6,026 nucleotides of DNA from Actinomycetota bacterium. GTDB lineage: Bacteria; Actinomycetota; Thermoleophilia; Gaiellales; Gaiellaceae. A program made the translations under genes and the position numbers. The stretch's first letter is position 1, and the number at the start of each line of letters is the position of its first letter. Shown one piece after another: positions 1 to 5,039 of this stretch. The stretch spans positions 1 to 6,026 of the forward strand of contig JACCZA010000225.1 in assembly GCA_013696185.1 (NCBI GenBank), written 5' to 3'. A model generated the notes under the pieces. That model did no database searches. It was not told where the DNA came from and saw only the letters and a program-made list of their open reading frames with translations.

Positions 1-510
1 TGCGTGGGCAGCCGCGATGCGACGGAGTCGCTCCGCCCGCGCGCGCGCAACGGCTCGTGCCCTGGCGGCGGCGCGGGCAACCTCAGCCGCTCGGGCCTGG
101 GCTGCGAGCTCGGCGGCGGACGGTCCGACCGGTACAGCCGGCGCGACCGAGGCCGGCGGCGTGCTCACGGGCGCAGGCGGCGTGTAGGTGCGAGCGGGAG
201 GCGTGTAGGTGCGAGCGGGAGGCGTGTACGTGCGGGCCGGAGCAGGCTTCGCCGGAGCCGGCTTCGACACGGCCGGAGGGGCTGGACGCGGTGTCGGAGG
301 ACGCTTCGGCGTCGCGACGACGACCGGCGCGGGATCCGGCCGCGGGGCGGGTGTCGTGGCGGTCGGAGGGGGAGCGGGCGCCGGCGTCGTGGTCGTCGCA
401 GGCGGCGGATCGTCCGCGAGCGCAGGCTGCGCGTGCCAACCGAAGGTGGCCAGCACGCCCATTGCGGTGACGACAGCCCCCAAGCGGAGCGTGGGCACGG
501 CATGGCTCAC
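1..510 (-). CDS. Secreted proline-rich protein with heptad repeats (3' end beyond window)
   Basis: The frame is open from a GTG at 510 to the window edge (170 codons, no stop), so the C-terminus is missing. Residues 1-32 form a good Sec signal peptide: R9, a hydrophobic core LGAVVTAMGVLATFG, and an ALA|DD signal-peptidase site. Residues 33-130 are a low-complexity Pro/Ala/Thr region with TTTTPAPAPPPT and three tandem ARTYTPP units at 92-112. Residues 131-170 turn into an Ala/Arg/Glu-rich probable helix (AAELAAQARAAEVARAAARA). The layout suggests an exported envelope protein with an extended wall-spanning linker; the functional domain, if any, lies outside. I do not recognise a family. The other two minus-strand frames here give Arg/Ser-rich, signal-less products. 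The GTG start is chosen because it gives the complete signal peptide; no strong Shine-Dalgarno precedes it, and an in-frame GTG at codon 5 is an alternative. Confidence 0.8.
   Translation of the reverse strand, partial: MSHAVPTLRLGAVVTAMGVLATFGWHAQPALADDPPPATTTTPAPAPPPTATTPAPRPDPAPVVVATPKRPPTPRPAPPAVSKPAPAKPAPARTYTPPARTYTPPARTYTPPAPVSTPPASVAPAVPVGPSAAELAAQARAAEVARAAARARAVARARAERLRRIAAAHA
175..237 (-). repeat. Three tandem 21-nt units encoding ARTYTPP
   Basis: Three head-to-tail 21-bp copies occupy 217-237, 196-216 and 175-195, in reading order on the minus strand. Each neighbouring pair differs at two bases, and all three encode the same heptad, Ala-Arg-Thr-Tyr-Thr-Pro-Pro. The following residues APVSTPP look like a diverged fourth unit. 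The near identity at DNA level points to recent in-frame duplication, and the array may vary in copy number between strains. A tyrosine in each Pro-rich heptad is the only recurrent aromatic residue in the linker. Confidence 0.9.
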
Positions 511-623
511 AGCCGCCCGGGAAGCACCCCGACGGCCGCGTGAAGCGTCGCCGCTACGCGTTGAACCTCTCTGCTGCCAGGCCACCTTCGGCCTCCCCCT
601 CGGACTCGGACCCTGACACCGCG

Positions 624-650
624 AGCCTACCACGGTGGCCGGCCCGTCGA
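624..650 (-). promoter_or_regulatory. Candidate promoter for the secreted proline-rich protein gene
   Basis: On the minus strand TAGGCT (624-629) resembles an actinobacterial -10 element, and TCGACG (645-650) sits 15 nt upstream as a weak -35. The spacer is shorter than ideal. Transcription from here would give a leader of roughly 105 nt before the GTG at 510. That leader contains a small GGCC-GAAGGT-GGCC hairpin and an AGAGAGG purine run that is not followed by a usable start codon. I could not match the leader to any riboswitch family I know. The rest of the 511-768 gap shows nothing I can support. Confidence 0.3.
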
Positions 651-768
651 GGCCGTCCGGGGCATCTCGCGTGTAAGGATTTCCGGAGGGCGAGCGAACC
701 CGCGCGAACGGAGTCTCATGAGTCGCGGCGCCGAGAATGGCCGGTCGCCGTTGGGCAGTGTGCAGGGG

Positions 769-1439
769 CTAGCTGCTTTCGCGCCCACGGCCAGCCCGGA
801 CCGGCGGTGCGTCTTCGCGAGGCGCATCCTTGAGCGTCTGCAGGCCGTCGAGGATCAGGTCGAGGCCGTACTCGAACTCGCTCGCCCCGCCGTGGCCGAA
901 CCCCGTGAGGTGCTGCTGGATGTGCTCGAGGAGATAGGGGAACTCCTCCGCGGGCAGCGCTCGGACGACGATGTCGGCGAGGTTGTCGACGTCCTCGGTG
1001 GCGGGCACCGAATGGCCGAGCTCCCACATCGTGAACCCCAGGATGTGGCCGTCGATGGCGTGGTAAGCGTGATAGGTCAGCTCGGACGAGAAGCCGGCCC
1101 CACGAGGAGCTCGAGCAGCCACTCCATGTAGCGGAAGCGCGCGTTGGGCGCGGTCGGGATCCGTCCCGGAGACAGCACGAGAGTGCACGCCCACGGGTGG
1201 CGCATGAACGCGTCATGGGCCGAAAGCGCGCAGGTCCGGATCGCCGTCGCCCAGTCGGCGGTGCTCGCAGGCAACTGGAGCAGGTCCACGACGAAGTCGA
1301 CAATCCCTTCGACGATGTCGGCTTTGTCGTCGACGTGGTTGTAGAGCGACATCGCCTCGACGCCGAGCCTCTGGGCCAGCTCACGCATCGTCAGCGACGC
1401 GATCCGGCTCTCATCAACCAGGTCCAGCGCAGCCCAAAC
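769..1439 (-). pseudogene. TetR-family transcriptional repressor remnant, 5'-truncated and frameshifted
   Basis: The N-terminal part reads AALDLVDESRIASLTMRELA then QRLGVEAMSLYNHVDDKADI, a textbook TetR DNA-binding domain with the GVxxxSLYxHVxxK recognition-helix signature. The rest resembles the tetracycline-repressor-like C-terminal ligand-binding and dimerisation domain (RHPWACTLVLS, HAIDGHILGFTMWELG, FEYGLDLILDGL), ending at TAG 769-771. Two lesions are visible. Near 1103-1104 the frame breaks: LLELL and GAGFSSELTYHAYHA lie in different frames, and restoring one C on the coding strand gives a seamless LLELLRGAGFSSEL. At the 5' end TetR-like sequence stops at about 1435-1440, where the opposite strand becomes dehydrogenase sequence, so roughly the first 10 residues and the native start are gone. 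Repaired, about 223 residues remain, near normal family length. A sequencing error could explain the frameshift but not the missing start. Confidence 0.85.
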
Positions 1440-1616
1440 GGCCGTCTCTTTGTGGCGAGCCCCAACAAGGCGGACCTGGACGTGCTGCGGGATCTGCTCG
1501 AAGCCGAGAAGGTGAGGCCCGCCGTCCAGCGGCGCTACGAGTTGAGCGAGATTGCGGATGCTCTCCGGCACATGGGCGAAGGGCACGCACAAGGAAAGCT
1601 CGTCGTCACCGTCTGA
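1440..1616 (+). pseudogene. C-terminal fragment of an MDR-family zinc-type alcohol dehydrogenase / quinone oxidoreductase
   Basis: A plus-strand frame ending at TGA 1614-1616 encodes about 58 residues that match the C-terminus of NAD(P)H:quinone oxidoreductase-like medium-chain dehydrogenases: LFVASPNKADLDVLRDLLEA, then VRPAVQRRYELSEIADALR and the terminal MGEGHAQGKLVVTV. Family members run about 310-340 residues, so the GroES-like catalytic domain and the Rossmann NAD(P)-binding part are absent. Upstream of about 1440 the same frame is antisense to the tetR remnant and has no dehydrogenase character. In many actinobacteria a gene of this type stands divergent from a tetR gene, which suggests the two fragments were once such a pair. 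The fragment cannot be a working enzyme. The subfamily cannot be fixed from the tail alone. Confidence 0.8.
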
Positions 1617-1639
1617 GGAGTCGCCCACCGGAGCGGGAG

Positions 1640-1669
1640 ACGAAAGCCCCGCCTGAGCAGGGCTTTCGT
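1640..1669 (-). terminator. Hairpin terminator downstream of tRNA-Pro
   Basis: On the minus strand ACGAAAGCCCTGC pairs with GCGGGGCTTTCGT around a TCAG tetraloop: a 13-bp stem with one U-G wobble. It begins 5 nt after the tRNA discriminator base. No U-tract follows (CTCCCGC), as is often seen in high-GC actinobacteria. Read on the plus strand, the wobble becomes a C-A mismatch, so the structure favours the minus-strand transcript, but it could also stop transcripts from the dehydrogenase fragment that ends 23 nt before it. Confidence 0.75.
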
Positions 1670-1673
1670 TGAA

Positions 1674-1748
1674 TCGGGGCGCCGAGATTCGAACTCGGGA
1701 CCTCTAGTCCCCCAGACTAGCGCGCTAACCAGGCTGCGCCACGCCCCG
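1674..1748 (-). tRNA. tRNA-Pro, anticodon GGG
   Basis: The minus strand folds into a complete 75-nt cloverleaf. The acceptor stem CGGGGCG/CGCCCCG pairs perfectly and includes the C1-G72 pair typical of bacterial tRNA-Pro; the discriminator is A. The D stem is GCGC/GCGC around AGCCTGGTTA. The anticodon stem CTAGT/ACTAG encloses the loop CTGGGGG, giving anticodon GGG. The T arm is CCGAG-TTCGAAT-CTCGG. The 3' CCA is not encoded (the sequence continues TTC) and must be added by a nucleotidyltransferase. The gene begins 13 nt after the stop of the HTH gene, itself overlapping proS, so it can be processed from the proS operon transcript, although a weak promoter at 1759-1764 might also drive it. 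Confidence 0.95.
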
Positions 1749-1758
1749 TCTGCGCTCC

Positions 1759-1764
1759 ACCTTA
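1759..1764 (-). promoter_or_regulatory. Possible -10 element of a private tRNA-Pro promoter
   Basis: TAAGGT on the minus strand lies 10 nt upstream of the first base of the tRNA, so a transcript would start within a few bases of the mature 5' end. Its TAA is also the stop codon of the HTH gene. No convincing -35 is seen in the GC-rich coding sequence upstream. Such hexamers arise readily by chance, so this is only a candidate alternative to read-through from proS. Confidence 0.25.
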
Positions 1765-2106
1765 CCGCGCGGCCCGCTCGCCCTCGTCGTGCCCCTCGCC
1801 GCTTCCCGGCTCGGCGAGGCGGCGGTAGAGGCGGTCGATCAGCTCGGGCATCGCCTCGAGTCGTTCCGTGATCACCCGCAGGCGGTACTCGCGGAAGTGC
1901 TCGGGCTCGACGCCGAGCGCGCGCGCGAGCGTCTGCACCACATCGTTCGAGGGCACCGGCCGGTTGCCGTGGACGAGGTGGTTCAGGTAGCCGGCGGAGA
2001 GCTCCGTGCGCTCGCCGAGGCCGCGGTAGGTGACCTTCGTCTCGGTCATCAGGCGCTCGAGCGTGATCCCGAAGCCGTCCTCGCTGAAGCGCCGCCGCCT
2101 CGGCAT
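1762..2106 (-). CDS. Small XRE-family helix-turn-helix DNA-binding protein
   Basis: A 114-residue protein with a basic N-terminus (MPRRRRF). Residues about 13-70 fit a Cro/C1-type HTH: ITLERLMTETKVTYRGLGER, then TELSAGYLNHLVHGNRPVP with the turn and recognition helix, and a last helix DVVQTLARALGVEPEHF. Residues 71-100 form a charged helix, possibly for dimerisation, followed by an acidic Gly/Glu tail. There are no membrane segments and no catalytic residues. The ATG at 2106 shares its A with the proS TGA (TGATG), which strongly suggests translational coupling and fixes the start; a longer open frame upstream exists only as antisense-like reading inside proS. The target is unknown. Its place between prolyl-tRNA synthetase and tRNA-Pro makes local regulation of this operon possible, but the sequence does not show an operator. 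Confidence 0.88.
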   Translation of the reverse strand: MPRRRRFSEDGFGITLERLMTETKVTYRGLGERTELSAGYLNHLVHGNRPVPSNDVVQTLARALGVEPEHFREYRLRVITERLEAMPELIDRLYRRLAEPGSGEGHDEGERAAR

Positions 2107-3773
2107 CAGCGCAGTGTCTCGAGGTCGGAGATCGGCAGCCGCTCCTCCTCGCCGCTCACGCGGCGCCGGACATCCACCCTGCCGTCCTCGAGCGTCTTGC
2201 GGCCGACGGTCACGCGGATCGGGCAGCCGATCAAATCGGCGTCGGCGAACTTCTCCCCCGCTCGCGCATCGCGGTCGTCGAGCAGCACCGCGCCCCGGCC
2301 GAGGCTCTGCTCGAGCGCCTGCGCGGCAGCCTCGGCCTGCTCCTCGACCCCCGGCAGCGCGACCACGTGGGCTGCGTACGGGGCGACAGCGTCGGGCCAT
2401 ACGATGCCGCGGTCGTCGTGGTGCTGCTCGATCACGGCGGCCATCGTGCGCCCAGGCCCGATGCCGTAGCACCCCATCACGAGCGGCCGCTCGATTCCCG
2501 TCTCGTCGAGGAACGTGGCGCCGAAGGGCTCGGAGTACCGCGTGCCCAGCTTGAAGATGTGTCCCAGCTCGATCGCCGGCTGCAGCGAGAGCCGACCGCC
2601 GCAGGCGGGGCAGCGGTCGCCCTCCCTCACCTGCCGAATGTCCGCGAAGCGCGCCGCGTAGTCGCGCCCGGCCTGCACGCCGCGCAGGTGCACGCCGTCG
2701 CGGTTCGCTCCGGCCACGAACTGCCCCTCGCGCAGCGCCTCGTCGGCCAGAACCTCCACCGTCGCCCCGACCGGACCGAGCGATCCGCCCCCCGCGCCGA
2801 GCGCTCTGCGAATCTCCTCCTCCTCGGCGGGACGGAAAGCGCTGCCGAGGGCAGCCTCGAGCTTGACGTCGTGCAGCCGGTCGTCGCCGCGGACGAGTCC
2901 GAGCACGAGCGTGCCGTCGGCCTTCACCACCGGCATCGCCTTCGAGGTCGCGCGGGCGTCGATCCCGAGGAAGCGCGCGAGTGCCTCGATCGTGGTGATG
3001 CCCGGAGTCTCGATCTCCTCAGGTGCGTCGAGCGCAGGCGGGAAGTCGGGCCGGGTCGGCACCGCACGCGCCACCTCCGTATCGGCGCCGAAGTCGCCGT
3101 TCTCGCAGAGTGCGAGCTCGTTCTCGCCCGAGCCCGCAGGCGCGAGGAAGTCCCGGCTCTCGCTCCCCCCCATCATCCCGGGCTCGGCCTCGACCTCGTA
3201 GTAGGTGAGCCCGCAGCGATCGAAGATGCGCCGGTAGGCGGCGGCGTGGCGCGCGAAGCTCTCGTCCAGACCGGCCTCGTCCCGGTCGAACGAGTAGGAG
3301 TCCTTCATGATGAACTCGCGGACGCGGAGCAACCCACCGCGGGGGCGCGGCTCGTCGCGATCCTTCGTGCCGAAGTGGTACCAGACCTGCGGCAGCTGGC
3401 GGTAGGACTGCAGCTCGGCCGCGTGGAACGTGAACGTCTCCTCGTGCGACATCGGCAGGACGAACTGCCTGTCGTTGCGGTCGCGCAGCTTGAAGACCTC
3501 CGGGTAGCGGCTGCGCCCGCTCCGCTCCCAGAGCTCCGCCGGCGTCAGGACCGGGCAGAGCATCTCCTGGCCGCCGATCGCGTCGATCTCCTCGCGGATG
3601 ATCCCGACGATCCTCTGGTGCACGCGCCACCCGAGCGGGAGGAACGTCCAGAGCCCGGCGCCCACCTGACGGACGAAGCCGCCGCGGACGAGCAGCCTGT
3701 GGCTGACCGCCTCGGCGTCGGCCGGGGCATCGCGCAGGGTCGGCAGGAAGAGCTGGGACGCGCGCGTTGCCAC
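2106..3773 (-). CDS. proS: Prolyl-tRNA synthetase (bacterial type, with INS editing domain)
   Basis: Cytoplasmic class II synthetase that charges tRNA-Pro with proline (EC 6.1.1.15). The 555 residues are close to the ~570 of the bacterial type. Motif 1 lies around 40-75 (FLPLGWRVHQRI, GGQEMLCPVLTPAELW). Motif 2 is at about 105-162 (FVLPMSHEETF, LLRVREFIMKDSYSF). An insertion at about 224-390 corresponds to the INS domain that hydrolyses Ala-tRNA-Pro; K304 in RLHDVKLE appears to align with the lysine important for editing in E. coli. Motif 3 is VMGCYGIGPGRTMAAVIEQ (432-450), followed by the anticodon-binding domain (470-555) with GRGAVLLDDRDARAGEKF. A lone CPACGG (388-393) precedes IELGHIFKLGTRYSE. 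The start is a GTG 10 nt after the ispG stop, with a poor Shine-Dalgarno, implying co-transcription and probable coupling. The N-terminus SQLFLPTLRDAPADAE fits the family start. Confidence 0.97.
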   Translation of the reverse strand: MATRASQLFLPTLRDAPADAEAVSHRLLVRGGFVRQVGAGLWTFLPLGWRVHQRIVGIIREEIDAIGGQEMLCPVLTPAELWERSGRSRYPEVFKLRDRNDRQFVLPMSHEETFTFHAAELQSYRQLPQVWYHFGTKDRDEPRPRGGLLRVREFIMKDSYSFDRDEAGLDESFARHAAAYRRIFDRCGLTYYEVEAEPGMMGGSESRDFLAPAGSGENELALCENGDFGADTEVARAVPTRPDFPPALDAPEEIETPGITTIEALARFLGIDARATSKAMPVVKADGTLVLGLVRGDDRLHDVKLEAALGSAFRPAEEEEIRRALGAGGGSLGPVGATVEVLADEALREGQFVAGANRDGVHLRGVQAGRDYAARFADIRQVREGDRCPACGGRLSLQPAIELGHIFKLGTRYSEPFGATFLDETGIERPLVMGCYGIGPGRTMAAVIEQHHDDRGIVWPDAVAPYAAHVVALPGVEEQAEAAAQALEQSLGRGAVLLDDRDARAGEKFADADLIGCPIRVTVGRKTLEDGRVDVRRRVSGEEERLPISDLETLR

Positions 3774-3783
3774 GCCTGAAACC

Positions 3784-4917
3784 CTAGTCGAGCGGAATCA
3801 GCGAGGCCTCGGCCATCGCCAGGGCGGCCGGCTTCGCCATGCGCAGGCGTCTTGGACGGCGCATACCGCCCTCGATCCAGCGGTCGACCTCGTGGAAGAG
3901 CTCGTCGATCAGGATGTCGGAGGAGACCTTCTTCAGCACCCGGCCGTGGGCGTAGACGAAGCCGACGTCGCGCCCGCCCGCGATCCCGAAGTCGGCGTCA
4001 CCCGCCTCTCCCGGCCCGTTCACGGCGCAGCCCATGACCGCGACCTCGAACGCCTGCGGGTACGTGCGCAGCCGCTCCTCGACCTTGACCGCGAGCCGCT
4101 CGACGCCCACGTTGTCGCGCCCGCAGGAGGGGCACGAGATCATCACCGGGCCGCGCTCGCGCAGGCCGAGCGCCTTCAGGATCTCCCAGGCGACCTCCAC
4201 CTCCTTCACCGGGTCGGCGGTGAGCGAGACGCGCAGGGTGTCGCCGATCCCGTCGGCGAGGAGCGCACCGATGCCGACGGCGCTCTTGATCGAGCCGGCG
4301 AAAGGCGTGCCCGCCTCGGTCACGCCGAGGTGGAGCGGGTACGGCACCTTCGCGGCGAGCATGCGGTAGGCGCGGATCATCGTCGGCACCGAGGTCGACT
4401 TGACCGAGATCTTGAAGTCGCGGAAGTCGAGCCGCTCGAGCAGCTCCACCTCCTCGAGCGCTGCCGCGACGAGGGCCTCCGCCTGATCCTCCTGGGCGAG
4501 AGCGTGGAGGTGCTTCGGCAGCGAGCCCGAGTTCGCGCCGATCCGCAGCGGGATGCCCGCCGCCCGAGCCCGGCGCACGACCTGCTCGACCCGGTCGGGG
4601 CCGCCGATGTTGCCCGGGTTGATACGCACGGCGGCGACGCCCGCGTCGATCGCCTTCAGTGCCAGGCTCGCGTTGAAGTGGATGTCCGCGATCACGGGAA
4701 TCGGCGAGAGACGCACGATCCGCTCCAGCGCCTCGGCGTCCTCGCTCTTCGGCACTGCGCAGCGGACGACCTCGCAGCCGGCCGAGGCGAGGGCCGCGAT
4801 CTGCGCGGTCGTCGCCTCGACGTCGTGGGTCGGCGTGAGCGTCATCGACTGCACGACGACCGGCGCGCCGCCCCCGATCGCCACCCCGCCGACCCTGATC
4901 TGTCGCGTGACCGCCAT
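3784..4917 (-). CDS. ispG: (E)-4-hydroxy-3-methylbut-2-enyl-diphosphate synthase
   Basis: IspG (GcpE) performs the penultimate step of the MEP pathway, reducing the cyclic diphosphate MEcPP to HMBPP with a 4Fe-4S cluster. The 377 residues match the normal single-domain bacterial form. The N-terminal TIM-barrel part shows VVQSMTLTPTHDVEATTAQI, PVIADIHFN (74-82) and RINPGNIGG (98-106), and continues to GVTEAGTPFAGSIKSAVGIG (198-217). The C-terminal cluster domain has Cys262 and Cys265 (SCPSCGR) and Cys297 in MGCAVNGPGE, where Glu304 fits the usual fourth ligand. The tail after about 350 (GMRRPRRLRM, then an Ala-rich helix) looks slightly longer than I expect. The ATG at 4917 is preceded by GAGAG 3 nt upstream and a -10-like TACACT. 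The neighbour rseP belongs with dxr and ispG in the conserved actinobacterial order, so dxr may lie just upstream of the window. Confidence 0.97.
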   Translation of the reverse strand: MAVTRQIRVGGVAIGGGAPVVVQSMTLTPTHDVEATTAQIAALASAGCEVVRCAVPKSEDAEALERIVRLSPIPVIADIHFNASLALKAIDAGVAAVRINPGNIGGPDRVEQVVRRARAAGIPLRIGANSGSLPKHLHALAQEDQAEALVAAALEEVELLERLDFRDFKISVKSTSVPTMIRAYRMLAAKVPYPLHLGVTEAGTPFAGSIKSAVGIGALLADGIGDTLRVSLTADPVKEVEVAWEILKALGLRERGPVMISCPSCGRDNVGVERLAVKVEERLRTYPQAFEVAVMGCAVNGPGEAGDADFGIAGGRDVGFVYAHGRVLKKVSSDILIDELFHEVDRWIEGGMRRPRRLRMAKPAALAMAEASLIPLD

Positions 4918-4924
4918 CGCTCTC

Positions 4925-4930
4925 AGTGTA
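4925..4930 (-). promoter_or_regulatory. Candidate -10 element giving a leaderless or near-leaderless ispG mRNA
   Basis: TACACT on the minus strand fits the actinobacterial TANNNT -10 consensus. Seven bases separate it from the A of the ispG ATG, which places transcription initiation at or next to the start codon. No clear -35 is visible in the C-rich stretch upstream, which is common for such promoters. The overlapping GAGAG could instead serve as a ribosome binding site for a transcript arriving from rseP. Confidence 0.45.
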
Positions 4931-5012
4931 GAGGCGGGGCGGCGGGGGCCGACCAGCGAGAGGAGCCGTGGCCGGGGGATCAGGGCGCGTGTTCAGGGAG
5001 GGGGCTCGCGCA

Positions 5013-5032
5013 GGGAAACCGCTGGTTTCGCC
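5013..5032 (-). terminator. Weak hairpin just after rseP
   Basis: On the minus strand GAAACC-AGC-GGTTTC forms a perfect 6-bp stem with a 3-nt loop, extended by two G-C pairs across a single bulged C. It begins 7 nt after the rseP TAG. No U-tract follows (CCTGCGCG). It may be a weak terminator or an mRNA-stabilising hairpin separating rseP from ispG. The remaining intergenic bases, 4931-5012, show no other feature. Confidence 0.35.
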
Positions 5033-5039
5033 CCGCGTT

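Noticed and set aside
175..237. Tandem 21-nt repeats as a CRISPR-like array
   Set aside because: There are no spacers, the unit is a multiple of three, and it encodes an in-frame heptad of a secreted protein.
4..543. Several overlapping Arg/Ser/Gly-rich open frames on both strands at the left edge
   Set aside because: They are readings of the same GC-rich Pro-rich gene in wrong frames; only the frame from GTG 510 has a signal peptide and sensible protein composition.
627..827. 66-codon minus-strand frame after the tetR remnant
   Set aside because: It overlaps the tetR 3' end in another frame, has no ribosome binding site and no recognisable features.
1440..1628. Chimeric N-terminus for TetR using the GTG at 1628
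   Set aside because: This stretch is antisense to the dehydrogenase tail, so the open frame is accidental, and the resulting protein would still be cut off at 1077 by the frameshift.
1640..1748. tRNA-Pro as an integration site for a mobile element bringing the tetR-MDR remnant
   Set aside because: No integrase gene and no second copy of the tRNA 3' end was seen in the window, so there is no sign of an attachment site duplication.
2107..2472. N-terminal extension of the HTH gene
   Set aside because: The extension is Arg/Ala/Pro-rich out-of-frame reading of proS; the ATG at 2106 overlapping the proS stop begins exactly where HTH-like sequence begins.
2367..3779. 470-codon plus-strand frame opposite proS
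   Set aside because: It is a mirror of the proS codons and shows no family motifs.
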